Source of the DNA: Macrolepiota albuminosa
Lineage: Eukaryota > Basidiomycota > Agaricomycetes > Agaricales > Agaricaceae
Assembly (NCBI GenBank): GCA_027475525.1
Contig: JAMWFC010000107.1
Span: 186,001 to 250,000 of the forward strand
Length of the DNA: 64,000 nt
Direction: 5' to 3'
Position 1 is the first letter of the stretch, and each line of letters begins with the position of its first letter. The translations under genes and the position numbers were made by a program. Under the pieces are notes generated by a model, which was not told the DNA's origin, made no database searches, and saw only the letters and a list, made by a program, of their open reading frames with translations. Positions 52,446 to 64,000 of the stretch are shown here, in pieces.

Positions 52446-55400
52446 CACCTCCAGGGGGTGTCTTTCTGAGTCAGCCAGTTAAGGGACTTGATGATACCAG
52501 AGTAGTTGTTGATGAAGCATTGGTAGAAGTTTGCGAATCTGAGGAAAGATTGTATCTCTTTGACATTCTTCGGAAGGGGCCAGTTGAGGATTGCTTTGAC
52601 TTTTGCGGGGTCCATGCAAACTCCATCCAGAATGACAATAATGCTGAGGTATTCAACTTCTGTGGTATGAAATGAGCACTTCTCTGGCTTTGCATGCAGG
52701 TTGTGGCTCCAGAGTCACTCAAGAACCTGTTGGACATAGATCCAGTGTTTGTCAAGGGAGTCAGAGTAGATCAGGACGTTGTCCAGGTATACAATGACAA
52801 AGATGTTGTTCATGTTGTGGAAGATGTTGTTTATAAAGTACTGGAAAGTTGCAGGGGAGTTAGTCATACTAAAGGGCATTACCAGATACTTGAAGAAGCT
52901 ATAGCAGGTGTAGAAGGTGGTTTTCCACTCGTGTCCTGGAGCTATCTGGACATTGTTGTAGCCAAAGCGGTTGAGTAAACCTTAGCCTTGCAAAGATGGT
53001 CGACTAGGTCTCCGATGAGGGGGAGGGGATATTGGTTCTTCTTGGTGATCTTGTTCAATCCCCAGTAGTCAATACATAGTTGCAGAGATCTGTCTTTTTT
53101 TTGGCGAGATAAATCCCTTTCCCAGCATGTCATTGAGGTAATTCTTGAGCACACAGAGCTCAACCTCGGACATGTTGTAGACCTTGCCAAGCAGGGGTTT
53201 TGTGCCATCCTCAAGGTTGATTTTGTGATCGTATAACCAATGCGGAGGGAGGTCCTTAGCACTACCTTTGGAAAAGATGTCAGCAAACTCATGATATTTG
53301 GAGGGAACAACTTTAGTGAGGAGTTGGTCTTTGGTCTTAGCATTGGGGCTGGTGTCCTCAGACCAGAGGTGTTTCTCAGGTAGCGTCAGGAATACCTGGA
53401 ACTGGTAGGCTGGAGTGCTGTCCTGGAGAATCCATGCGAAGGGGGTGCAGCCAATAATTTTGATGTCGGGGACCCCGGGTGGTTTGGAAGTTGCATTGGA
53501 TCCGGAATTGGGCCTGGGCGAGGGCCAGTGATTCCAGGCAGGGTAATGAGGCCCCTTGTAGCAGTTTTGGGAGATGTTTGGAGGAAACTAGATGGGTTCC
53601 TTCCAGGGAGTTGCAGGGCATCCCGGGTTGTTTGGGGTCTGAGGGTAGAGGTGAACGGTGGCGGTGAGTCAGGCCCCGAGCTCAGGGAGGGTCATGGTGA
53701 GGTCCTCCCAGTGGATGTTGGGGTTTACCTCTTGAAGCCAGAGGAGTCCGAGGATGATAGAGGTTGTTTCTGGGAGTTGTGTGACTAGAAAGTCAGCGGG
53801 AAATGCCAGGTTGTTGTCAAGGGTTATAGTGGTGGAGTGGCCCTTTGTGATAGGTCTGGATGTTGCGTTGTTTCCATCAAACAGCCGGAGCTCAAGAGGC
53901 TTGTTGAGTTGGTTGTAAGGGCAGGAGAGGTGGTCACTGATGAACAGTCCAGTGGCTCCGCTGTTAATGAGGGCTGGGAGGCATTTGGAGGTGGTGCTGG
54001 GGCATGGAGCAGCCCGGGGGGCCCTTGTCCCAGGATGGGGTGCAGGGCGGTGCCTTGGGGTACTGGGTTAGTGGCTCTGGAGGTGCGAGTCTTTCAGGAG
54101 TACTCATTGCGGTCTTCCTGATACCTTTGATCAATTTGGGTCACCAGCACCTTGTAGCCGTTGTATGTTGCTTGCTTTGGTGCGAGGCAGAGAATGTCCT
54201 TGATCCGTTGAGGGAGCGCCTGTTGGAGGGTGAACTGGAGGGCATTGTAAGCTTCTTTTTTGAATCGGACAATGAAGGTGGCAAAGCGCTTCTCGGATCT
54301 TATTCAGAGGTTGAAGAGGTTCTCCTCAGCCTCCACAACAGTGTCAAAGATACTGAAGTGACCAGAGAACTCTTGCATGAAGGCCGGGACAGCATGGGAT
54401 TGTTGGGGTCAAATCGGAGAAGGGCTGTGTAGTGGTCGAAGGCCAGTCCCTGCAAGTATGAGGCAGCAAATGTGATGCGAAATTCTTTGAGCTGAAACGT
54501 GACGGGTTTGGCTTGGAACATGTTGAGGCACTGCATTAGGAAGGTTCACCATTTCTGGGAGTCGCATCCATGGAAGAGTTTGGCCTTCTGTATGTCAAGC
54601 TTGCCTTCCTGGGCAAGGGTGTCCTGGGTGTTGTCCTGATTCAGATTGCATGGAGGGGGTGGTGTGGTAGTAGTAGTAATAGTGATTTCCCCCTCCTTGC
54701 TGGGGCAGGAAGGTGCCTGTGGCAGCGCCCCATCCTCTGGAAAATCCTCTGTCAGGTGGGCCTTCCCCAGAGGGCTGTCTGTAACCCTCTGGTGGGGTTG
54801 GGGGGCTCTTGTGGAGGTGGTGGAGAGCCGCTGGGCCTGAGAGAGTGGGCAGTAGAGGGAGGCCATCCAGGAGGAGGAGATGGAGGTGGTGGTCCTGGCT
54901 CTGGAGGGTGTTGGGGTGGTTGACTGTAGGGGAGTCGAGGGGGCCCTGTCTCAAAGGGAGGTCGGAGTGGGGCCCACATGGCGTTGTATGGTCCCAGAGA
55001 TCCTTCCCATGTGTGGGGAGGTTGCAAGTCCAGGTGGGGGGGACATTTCCAAGAAAACTTGGGAGCAGGACTGGAGGGGAGATTCCTGGGGTTTTGGGGT
55101 TTGTTGATGTAGGAGAGGGTATCTTCTGAGGTGTTGTCGCCCTCGGGGTGGGGGTTACCCTCCTGGGGCAGGGGATTGCCCTTGGTCACTTGTGCTCATG
55201 TACTGAAGGCACCGGGCACTGAGTAGGCCCAGGGGTGGGCAAAGAGTCCAATGGTATGGGCAGCGGGCCCCTAGTTGGGTTCAAGGCTTGCAAGGTGGTG
55301 GAGGCAGTGTTTAGCTCCTCTTGCCATTGTTGGTCCTGGGGCAGGGGGTTTCCTTGGATGCCAGCTTGGGGTTTGGTTCTTTGAACATAGAAGGAGCGGG

Positions 55401-55810
55401 CCAGGTCCACGGAGTCCTCAAAGTGGCGGGGGTTGGGGCTGGTGTGAATTTTGTCTATGAGGTTCTGGAGTTCGTTCCAGAGCGTTGGGTCCATCTGTAG
55501 GGTCCTTTTAGTGTTGCTGAACAGTGTCCCCTTTCTGAACTGCTTGTAGAAGTGGAGAAGGCAATTGGCCTACTCCTTCAGAGTGCCCCAGAGGTCATGG
55601 TTACTGAGGGTTACCAGGAGGGCATGGGTGCATTGAGCAAACTCCTCAGGAGAGGTGCAGAGTGCATGTAGTACTTCATCTTGCTGTTGGAGATAGTCCT
55701 CCATGTGTTGTTCCAAGAGGAAGGATGGGGGTTGGGCTGGTGGCACTGCCATGGGGCACAGTTGATTCTGGGGGGGAGGATCGGGGGTTTTGGTGGTTGA
55801 GGGGGGAAAT
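52446..55810 (-). mobile_element. Gypsy copy C, main part: RT, one protease, gag
   Basis: It continues the RNase H piece at 40541-40662. RT (52448-53340) reads AILNWPLPKNVKEIQSFLRF, then upstream VVYLDNVLIYSDS-like sequence, [18 protein letters not shown]. Protease has LINSGATGLFISDH near 53950 (aspartate changed to Asn) and TSIILGLLWLQEVNPNIHW. Gag (54000-55810) has TFQLKEFRITFAASYLQGL, AFDHYTALLRFDPNNP, GGGNHYYYYYHTTPS near 54680, EDTLSYINKPQNPRNLP and YLQQQDEVLHALCTSPEEFA. The zinc knuckle and the first protease are missing, as in copy B. Many transitions and frame breaks; inactive. It retains Trp and Gln codons where copy A has TGA and TAG, which helps identify those as mutations. Confidence 0.8.
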
Positions 55811-56182
55811 TGGAACTGAGTGGGTCTACAGGGCATTTTTGGGCAACAGAGGACAAGTTCTGGAGTTTTGGTGGAGGTGCGAGGGTGCTCCAGGAGTACA
55901 TGGAGCACCGGAGTTTGTGGTAGGGTGGAGCAGGATCCTGGGCTGAGTCTGGAATATGGGGACAGGAAGAGGCAGAGCCTGTTAGGGTAGAGGATAACAG
56001 GAGGTGATCAGAAGAGGAGACTGAGACTGAAACCAGGAGACTTAGAGAAGATCAAAGTGAGACTTAGAGAGCTGGGAAACTAAGGAGAGTAAGAAGATAA
56101 ATCAAATAGAGATTATGAGACAGACAAGAGAGTATAGAGATGGAGGTTATAGCAATATCAAGACTACCAAGACAGGTTACTG
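55810..56182 (-). repeat. LTR piece at the end of copy C
   Basis: It aligns with LTR interior sequence (GGTGGAGCAGGATCCTGGGC, AGAGACTGAGACTGAAACC-like, ATAGCAATATCAAGACTACC). It breaks off at about 56183 where an unrelated gag piece begins. Confidence 0.7.
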
Positions 56183-57140
56183 GTGTTTTCTGAAGCTGGT
56201 TAGCTTGGAGGGCCTCTTCATTCTGTTTGTCAGCAAATTTGGGATTGTCCAAGTCTTCCAGAGCTTTATCAGGATTTGGGGCATTGCCACAGTGGTTGAT
56301 GGCCATGGCAGCATTGAGTTTGGCCTGGAAGTAGGTGCTGCTACCAGGGTTAGTGTTGGGGGGGCCATGGCTTATTGAGGGGCAGCTGCTGGAAAAAGAG
56401 AGTGGGCCAGGGTTTCAGTTTGGAGGATTGGGAGGGGTCACCTTCAGGAGGTCCAGAAGTTCAAATACTCACTGTGGTCTTTCCAGTAACACTGGTCAAT
56501 CTGCATGATAAGAGCCTTGTATCCATTGTAGGAGGGTTGTTTTGGGGCGAGTCAGAGAATATCCTTAATGCATTGGGGCAGTGCACAGCAGAGTGCATAC
56601 TAGAGAGCACTGTAGTTTCAACCTCTCTCATAAGCTTCCTTCTCAAAATGTATAATAAAGGTGGTGAAACGTTCTTCAGAGTGCATCTAGAGATTGAAGA
56701 GGTTGTCCTTGGCTTCAGCAACAGTGTCATAGATACCAAATTTCCCTGAGAACTCATTGATGAGGGCCTGCCAGTGGAAGAGTGCTGGATTGTTGTGGTC
56801 AAACTGAATGAGGGCTGTATAGTGGTCAAAGGCAATCCCCTGGAGGTACAAGGCAGCAAAGGCAACCCTAGAGCTGTCAATCTGAAATGTGAGTGGCTTT
56901 GCCTGAAACATATTGAGACACTAGGTTAGGAATGTATGCCATCTCCAGAAGTCCCAGCCCATGAACATGTCAGGTTTCTGGATATCCAAGCATCCTTCAT
57001 AGACAAGGGCATCACAGGCATTGTCTGGCCTGGCTATGTTATGGGGAGGAGGTCTTGCATTGTAGTAATAATAGTAGTGGTTACCCCCCCTCCATGGGGA
57101 GAAAAGGCACCAAATGCAGAACCTCACCCTCCCAGAGGAC
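56183..57140 (-). mobile_element. Gypsy fragment D (gag)
   Basis: The minus strand shows gag of the same family: GGNHYYYYYNARPPPHNIA near 57075, an ALVYEGCLDIQKPDMFMGWD segment, SSRVAFAALYLQGIAFDHYT, FGIYDTVAEAKDNLFNL and an acidic linker (DLDNPKFADKQNEEALQANQ). No pol. Stops and frame shifts throughout. Both edges are junctions with LTR sequence. Confidence 0.75.
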
Positions 57141-57173
57141 CTCCTCCAAGTAGCTTACCTAGAGGCCTCTGGC

Positions 57174-57850
57174 TATCATGTTCTGCTAATGATGGGAGCT
57201 TCTGATGGCAAGCAGGTCCTTACTAGGCAGACTTGAAGTTTACAGAATATCTTTGAGTAATGGAGGGGCAAGTTCTGGATTTTTGGATGAGGCATGAGGG
57301 TGCTCCAGAGAGTATATAGGGTGCTGGAGCTTGAGGATGTGGTGGAGCAGGATCCTGGGCTAAGTCCAGAATATGGTGAAGGAGGGAACAAAGCCGGTTA
57401 AGATGAAGGAACAATTGGAAAAATGATCAGGGAAAGAGGCTAAGACTGGGAGACCAAGACTGAGACCAGGAGATGGAGAAACGATCAAAATGAGACTTAG
57501 TGGACTGGGAGACTTGAGAAAGTAAGAAAATAGATTGGGCAAGTAATATGAGATAGACAGAGGAGTATAAAGGCAGAAGTTATAGCAATATCAAGACTGG
57601 TGTGACAAGCTACTGGCTACGAGTTAAATACCTGTACTGGGTAAGCTCCAGGTTGACTGGGTGAGGTCCAGGGCTGTGTCCCATGTGGCTAGTCCTGTGC
57701 AATGTATTGCTCAGATATGAGTTCTGTGTGGTGTATAGTCCAGGCATGAATGTGGCACCTTCTGGGCTAATTGGAGGTGGCATCGGGCACTAGTGGCAAT
57801 CAGAGTTGAATAATGGGGTGTTGGGCACTGATAATGGTCACGGGTTGGAA
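57174..57850 (-). repeat. Decayed GypA-type LTR
   Basis: Its left end TATCATGTTCTGC is a transition-altered version of TGTCAGGTTCCGC, the LTR end at 26152. The homologous interior (GCAGGTCCTTACTAGGCAGA, GGAGCAGGATCCTGGGCTAA, ATAGCAATATCAAGACTGG) follows. The right end near 57850 is approximate. Confidence 0.65.
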
Positions 57851-58426
57851 TGCTGGGATGCTGAGTGGTCCAAATACATAGGAGGGTTGGTGCTGGGTGT
57901 CTGAGGTGTGTTTTGGGGTCCTGGGATCAGGTCTGAGGTGTTGGTAGTGACACTGGCCTGGAGGTCTGTCATTCTAAGGGGGGTTGTTCCTGTTGGAATA
58001 AGGTCCTGGTCTCCATGCAGGATGTTGTGGAGGGTGGGCCAGTGGACTGTCTTTGGGGATTGACTAGAGGTGGCGGAGAGGCCAAATGCCAAGTTGTGTG
58101 GAGGCTGACCAACTCAGAATGGTCAAGCTTGCATCAGGGGCCATAGGGGTTCTGCAAATCAAAGTAGGGCAAGGGGTTGCAACAGGAGTCTGGCTTGGGA
58201 GGTGCTGAGATAGTCACAGGAAGCAGTGCTAGGGTTGTTGTAAGTAGGGGCATCAATTGTTGTTGCCTTGAATAAGCTCATCAATGTAGCACAGCATGTT
58301 GTCTGTGCTGGCAGTGTCAGCCTAGGGTCTCTAGAAGGTCATGAGTTGGAGCAGTTCCAGGGGTCTCTGTGGTCATCCCCAGGTCTTAAAGGTGCTAGAG
58401 ATGGTGTAGCATAGGCTGCTAAGTGG
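57851..58426 (-). mobile_element. Gypsy fragment E (gag leader)
   Basis: It aligns with copy B gag N-terminal sequence at 37420-37920 (GGTCTCCATGCAGGA, TGTAGCACA...TGTTGTC, GTGCTAG). Too short and broken to code. It is ended at 58427 by the LTR of a GypB-like copy. Confidence 0.6.
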
Positions 58427-58639
58427 TGTTGGCCATATAGCTTTTACTTACTATAGTAGTCAATATGTTATATTATATTTATTATAATATAATATTAGAT
58501 ACATTATTATAAATATTTTGATATGTGCTGCTTATTAAGCAGCTTACTTTTGTTTTTATACTACATTGCCAATAGACTGGACTGGTCTGATTCAGTGTAG
58601 TGTGAACTCTAAGCTCACTTAACCTGTAACTTCATTACA
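58427..58639 (+). repeat. 5' LTR of a decayed GypB-like copy
   Basis: It begins TGTTGGCCATATAG and ends AACTTCATTACA, 213 bp. It is followed by a T-tract and GAATCC, the same inside-edge pattern as the GypB LTRs (T-tract then AAATC). The body is very AT-rich (ATAATATAATATTAG). Confidence 0.6.
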
Positions 58640-61600
58640 TTTTTTTGAATCCACCAGCTAAGATCTATTGCCCAGCATCTGACATCAGTTGCTGAGTTCA
58701 TTGACAGAACTCTATCAGCTTCTCAAGCTTCTTGCACAGCCACACTGTGCAAATTTCAAACAGGAGATTGATGAGTAACCTTATACCTGCAGTCACCACT
58801 GATGGTGGGCAGAATGCCCATGACCTACGGGGAGACCCAGCAGACACTTAGGACATGCAAGCGTCCAATGTGGGTCAGTCAAGACCCAAGGCTTGAGATC
58901 AAGGTCAGAGCACTGACCTGTCCAGGAATGAAAGCGAGGCCCAGAGAGCTGAGAGCTTGCAATATGATGGCCAGCAATGGCCATGGGACAAAATGCCAGG
59001 GAGATTAACTCCCCTGGTTATGCAGCTGCCAGGAAGACTTTGACAGTCCAGCCAGCTAGCTTCCAAAAAGCCCTCTGATAAGGTCAAGCAGTCAACAGGC
59101 ATCCAGAGCATCACAGGAGAGACTGATTTGTTGGTATGGACTGGGAGACCTATGCTTCCGAGCCAGAGTAGTGGTGCCAGGTAGGCCACAGCAGGCTCAA
59201 TGCCCACCAGGATAGCAGAAGTCCGCATAGAAGAGGTACAGGAGAAGGATGCAACTCCTGAAGCAGGCAGCACAGAAAATTGTTTCCTGTGCACACCAGC
59301 AGTGGAGGAGGAGGCTGTTGAGTCATCTACTGATGATGACACTGGAGCAGAGGAGCAGCAGTTGAAAACTGCTTACACTGAGTGCTTGCAGGTGTTCTGG
59401 GATCTACACCCAGAGATGATGAAGTACACCACCCAGGCATGACTCAAGCAATATGCTTCAGTGCATATAGTAGCACTTAGGTAACAAGGGCACCAGGTGC
59501 CCACTGTATTCAGTACTAAATATACTAATTTAATGGTGAGGGTTCTCATTATAGAACTCCAGATGTATTTGCAGCATAAGGCCACAAGGCAATTGGGCTG
59601 TCAACTCCCTAGAGCCACATGTCCAAGGAATGCTCAGCATGTCATAATCAAGATGTCAGAGTAGAGCTAGTAGAAGGACCAGCATGGGTGCAGGAAGTGC
59701 CTGAAGTAAGACCAGTGAGTACCTTTTATACTCCAGCAGGACAAGGGTGGCATGAGGAGCCCCCACACATGCATAATCAAAACTCTAGGACAGAGATGTC
59801 AGGTCTGGAAAGATAAGCTAGTACTGCTTATAAGGTAGAGAGCAAGGCATCTTTGATGCTGCGTGTACCAATAGTGGAAATGTTGAGCAACAGAGTTGCA
59901 TATCAATGTATGCGCAATGGCAATCTCAGGACTAGGAAACAGTCCCTTATTGATGATCAGGGCATTGTATTCAAGGCATTAAGCCCATTTACAAGATGTG
60001 TCATCAGTTTGTAATGCAGGGCCAGGAGAATCAAGCTTTTTCAGAACCAGGGCAGCACCACGATCATAATCAAGGAGACTTCCCCAATTAAGATGGTGCC
60101 ACAAGACATGATGCCCCTGGTAGAGGCCAGGACAAGCGTCTTAGATCAATTCTTCAAGATGAAGGCAATTATGTCCACAGTCAAGGAGGCTTAGGATGTC
60201 CACAGCAGAGTGAACAAGGGAAATTGCTTTCTCAACCTGCCAATCTAGTGACTAAATCTCTAGACCAGTGAGAGGCCATTTGTATGCACTATAAAGCCAT
60301 GCATGACCACCTTCATTGAGTAGTTGATGATGCCTTAGGAGTAACCTTATGGCTACCAGACAGAGTGAAGCTGCATAAAGCAGATAGTAGGCACATTTGC
60401 GCCTACATAGATGTGTCCAAGTTCAGTGACTTGGAGGACTTGGTGATGGACATATGCACCCACCTCACCATGTGTTTATATGGAGGTGACCATATGGAAC
60501 GAGAATAAATTTTTGTTCTGCCTGAGTTCTTGGCTGAAGAGGCCATGGGGTGGTTTCAAAGAGCAGTGCTGCACATCAACCAGATCCAGTATGATTGGGC
60601 ATTCAAGGAAGTTCTTACAGGACTGTATGATTAATTCATACACCCCTCAACATTGCAGAATGTAAGGCGGGACTTCTAGTCCACCAAGTACACCAAGAAG
60701 TTGGTTGTACAAGGGTTCTACAATACCCTTAATGACAATGCCCAGAATATAGCAGTATACCCAGACAGGTACACTATGCTCAAAACATTCTTGGATGGTA
60801 TCGTAGCAGACATGTGCCGCTACCTGATATGTGAGGATGGGTTGTTCCCAGAGGTCAACAATGTTGAGGAGTTTGTGGTGTATGCCATAAGATATGAGCA
60901 GTTCCTTAAGACTGCTAACCACTACAAGCATTATAGTAGCCACAAAGAAGGAAGCAGGCAACTACCACTTGCTGGGGCACCCTTATAATATCAGCATGTA
61001 GGGACCTTCCTGGCCTTCCTAAGAAGGCCAACTTGGATTGTGACGGCAACACATGGTTTGTGTTATGCAGAGCCCCTGCTGGAAATTGAGGACATAGCCA
61101 CCCATGACTAGAGTGGGTTTCGGATAGAGAACATCCTAAGACAAGGCCAGAAGTCAAGCCAGCCAACCCATCTGGGCAGACGGGGACATGGTTTGCATGC
61201 AGCTAGCCAGGCCACTATGCTACCAACTGCTCTGCAAGGGCAGGAGCTCTGAGCCCATCTTCATGCTGCACATACTGCAGCTGTGAGTGGGAGTGATGGA
61301 GACATCTTCACCAAGTCTGAGGCTGAGCACCCCATGAACAACCAAGAGCCTCCAGAGGAGGCATCAGGCACCAAGCCTGAAAATGTGGTTGTGGAGAAGG
61401 AGGAGTACGTCACCATAGATGAGCCTTGGCCACCATCAGATACGGTGGAAGTACTTCCCCCAGTGCATCTGAAGAGGAAACAGAAGGTGATGAGCCTTCA
61501 TGAGGATGATATACCTTGGTTATGTATGCAATGGCAAGAGGAATTTGCCAATATAGTCAATGGGACCAAGGAGGAGCTCCCGCCATGATTGAAAGTGAAC

Positions 61601-62521
61601 CATGAAATCAATCTTATAAATAAGAGCAAGCAGTACAAGTATTACTTGCTACACTGTCCACATGTACTTTAGAAGCAATTACGCAATAAAACTAATCACT
61701 ATTTGAATGCTCAATGGTGGTCACCATGCACCACTGCTTAGGCTGCACCATTACTGTGCATCCCAAAGAAGGACAGAACCCTTCGAACGGCTCTTGATGC
61801 ACATCATTGCAATGATAATACTATAAAGGATGTAACTCCTTTACTAGATCAGGAGGTGATCTGGGAAGACATGGCTTGAGCAAAGTATCGCTCAAAAATT
61901 GACCTCACTGACACTTACAAGCAGGTGTGCATTTGCATCAAAGATGTACCCAAGACCATGTTTGCATTGATCATGGGCACATCTACAAGCAACATCATGC
62001 AAATTGGAGACTGTAATGCCCCAGCAACCTTTCAGAGGTTAATGACCTCTATATTTTAAGATGTGATAGGACGTTTTATGCATGTCTACTTAGATGACAT
62101 ATTCATCTATTTGGATTCTATGGAGGAGCATGAACAGCACCTCAGAGTCGTGTTTGAACAACTATGCAAGTACAAGTTGTACTTGAAATGGAAAAAGTGT
62201 GAGCTTTATGCTCAAAGTATAGACTGCCTAGGGCATGTCATCAATGAGCAGAGTATTCATTCCAATCAGGACAAGCTTGACTGCATCCAGGAGTGGTGTA
62301 CACCATGAAACTACAATGACATTCAATGGTTTGTTGGCCTTGTCAACTACATATCAAGCTTTCTGCCCAATGTTACTGCTTATACTGGGCCACTCATAGC
62401 TATGATGCAGAACGGGTCACCGTTCAATTGGCAGCCACTGCACCAGTGGTGCTTCAAAATGGTCAAGCAGATCTGTATGAAGACTCTGGTTATTTGACCA
62501 ATTGACCACTGATGGGACGAG
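58640..62521 (+). mobile_element. Heavily decayed GypB-like gag-pol
   Basis: Gag traces: ICAYIDVSKFSDLEDLVMDI, VLPEFLAEEAMGWFQRAVLH, AFKEVLTGLYD, GFYNTLNDNAQNIAVYPDRY and VEEFVVYAIRYEQFLKTANH (60400-60960). RT traces: LLCIPKKDRTLRTALDAHHC, CNAPATFQRLMTSIF, FMHVYLDDIFIYLDSMEEHE (YLDD near 62085) and KWKKCELYAQSIDCLGHVI. It is cut at 62521, within the start of RNase H, by an inserted LTR. Numerous stops and transitions; CpG looks rare throughout. The 101-codon frame at 61283-61588 (acidic, EEASGTKPENVVVEKEE) is the linker between the zinc-knuckle region and RT, not a separate gene. Sequence 58700-60400 holds only unreadable gag leader. Confidence 0.8.
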
Positions 62522-62715
62522 TGTAACGGTCCACACTTATATTATGTTACCTATTTTGTTAGTATGCGACGTAGCATCGCATTTATACTAGTGTTTATAG
62601 TTATTTGGAGCTTTTAGTTCTTTGTTCTTGTGTTACATAGCTGAAATCAAGACGCTAGTCTGATTCACTCGTGTGACTAAGGACTTGGAATTTCCACTAC
62701 TGTAACTATGTTACA
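62522..62715 (+). repeat. 5' LTR of a younger GypB-type element
   Basis: TGTAACGGTCCACAC to AACTATGTTACA, 194 bp, with a palindromic GCGACGTAGCATCGC-like core (GTATGCGACGTAGCATCGCA). It interrupts the RNase H of the decayed copy. The right-hand LTR lies beyond the window, so the target duplication cannot be tested. Confidence 0.75.
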
Positions 62716-62719
62716 TTTT

Positions 62720-64000
62720 TTTAAATCTTCTGGTTCTCAGCTATCAGCTATTGGCACTCTGTCGAACTTGTCGAACTTTATCAGCTTTTCTGCTTCTTAC
62801 ACCGCCAATCTAAAAAAATTTTCTGTTGAGAATACTCGGTCTGACATGGTCGATCCTTGTGGAGATAAAGCACCTGACGTGTCCAGTCCGGACAGTGGAC
62901 AGTGTGTGGAAACAACAATGAAGTCGTCAACATACTTACCTCCGTCCAAGCATGACAAGGGGCAAGAGCCCTCAACCTCGGTCACTAGTGAAGGGTTTGG
63001 AATGCCAGGGGGCCTGTCTGTAAAGCGGATGAAAGGGATCCTGACCCCGGCCCCTGGAGGTGACATTCCGATAGCCATGTCAACTGGGGCCAAGGCGGGT
63101 CCAGCTGGACCCGAGAGGAAGCAGACAGTATCCTTTTGGACAACGGGGCCCAAGGACCAGGCGTCGGGGGCGCTGCAGTCTGAGGAGGTACGCCTAGGCA
63201 CCGGAACAGCGGAGAGCTTGCCGTTTTGTCTGTCCAGGGCAGAGCAAGGAGGGGGCAAAGGTAGGGAAACGTCCCCACATACGAGGTCAGGAGCACGCTA
63301 TGGGGTGTCTGTAGTGTGAGCGAGGTCTGTGTTGCGTCATGAGATACGCACCGGGATTAAGAGTGAACCTGATGGGGAGGGCAATGTATCTGCATTGCGG
63401 GTGAAGGCTGAACAGGAAGGGGACAGTGTGGGTCGCTGAGTGTATGTAGAGGATGCGTCCTCAGATGAGGAGGAGCAGGACAGGGTATCATCCACGCTCA
63501 GAGTGCAACTGAAGATTGTACTTGCAAAGTATCTGCAAGTGACAAAGGAAACAATGCAAGCGCGCCTGCAGCTGTATGTGGTAAAGCACATCCAGGTGAT
63601 GAGGTGCCGCCAGCAGGCAGTGCCCTCTGAAGAGTCAGAAGGGTATGTCGAGCTGTTTGCTCAAATCTTCGAGCTTGAGTTGCAGCAGTACCTCGAGCAA
63701 AAGAGGATGAGGAGTAGTACGGCGTCTACTGCTACACCAACAAGGCACGATAGCGCTATACGCAGAGAGGTCAGGGGCAAGAGTCACGAGGTGACCAGCC
63801 AGCAGGCAGCTAGTGGGCGACAGCAGGGAAGCAAGGCAGTGCAATCTGCTGCGCCTGAGGCACAGAAGAACACGCCTGGGATAAATGAGGTGGCTAGGGC
63901 ACATAGGAAGAACATGCACAATCAGTTGATCTGCCTGGTGGATGATGCACTAGGGGCACGTTTCAATTTCCCAGACGGGGTTAAGCCCCATAGAGCGGAG
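62720..64000 (+). pseudogene. GypB-type gag, runs off the window
   Basis: It shares GFGMPGGLSVKRMKGIL (near 63000) with the gag at 51530, then RLQLYVVKHIQVMRCRQQ, EGYVELFAQIFELELQQYL and NQLICLVDDALGARFNFPDG near the end. One register runs from about 62720 to the edge, broken only by TGA near 63317 and TGA near 63438. Both contexts suit CGA to TGA. Capsid core, zinc knuckle and pol lie outside the window. The acidic Asp/Glu stretch VEDASSDEEEQDRVS matches an equivalent stretch in the other copy. Confidence 0.75.

Noticed and set aside
61283..61588. A separate acidic protein gene
   Set aside because: It occupies the position of the gag-pol linker in a decayed GypB-like copy and is flanked in order by gag and RT traces.

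Overview
The window reads as a transposon-rich stretch of a filamentous basidiomycete genome, most likely Agaricomycetes. The grounds are short (about 28-60 nt) spliceosomal introns, a fungal-type Tnp2 (CACTA) transposase, a DIRS-type element with RT, RNase H and tyrosine recombinase, Ty3/gypsy elements with chromodomain integrases, and fragments of fungal genes (RNA14, RTC4, LEU4-like). No rRNA, tRNA, CRISPR or bacterial operon was recognised.

Region 1 (1-20 kb) holds gene remnants and a few plausible genes: a 3'-truncated RNA14/CstF-77-like gene, a Ty1/copia tail, an RTC4-domain gene with one in-frame TGA, a Tnp2 transposase, a GTPase-like fragment, a spliced coiled-coil/RING gene (10968-11940) reconstructed here from seven exons, a conserved-looking hypothetical gene (12841-14111), a DIRS element whose recombinase is split onto opposite strands, and 2-isopropylmalate synthase-like fragments. 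A dispersed hairpin repeat punctuates this region.

Region 2 (20-40.5 kb) is a pile of related minus-strand gypsy copies (called GypA type: copies F, A and B) in several states of decay. Copy A is the best preserved. It has gag with a CCHC knuckle, two successive retropepsin-like domains, RT, RNase H, integrase and chromodomain. Between the end of pol and the 3' LTR lies an antisense multi-exon gene with a Zn2Cys6-like cysteine pattern and a coiled coil. A second diverged copy of that gene lies at 24.7-26.1 kb.

Region 3 (40.5-58.4 kb) is a legible nest. A GypB-type element (40986-52057, target duplication GTAGT) sits inside a solo GypA-type LTR, which sits inside the RNase H region of gypsy copy C. 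Copy B inserted beside it and its LTR was itself hit by another solo LTR. The GypB element carries, after its chromodomain, an extra sense-strand reading frame of about 980 codons of unknown function. Fragments D and E follow. Region 4 (58.4-64 kb) has a heavily decayed GypB relative, interrupted at 62522 by the LTR and gag of a younger relative that runs off the window.

Two overlays matter when using this annotation. First, nine tandem duplications, all with a period of exactly 77 bp, look like unmerged k-mer overlaps from assembly. Removing one copy restores the reading frame at the sites I could test. Second, most stops in otherwise intact element frames are TGA or TAG explicable by C-to-T or G-to-A transitions, and the older copies look poor in CpG, as expected from methylation-linked decay.
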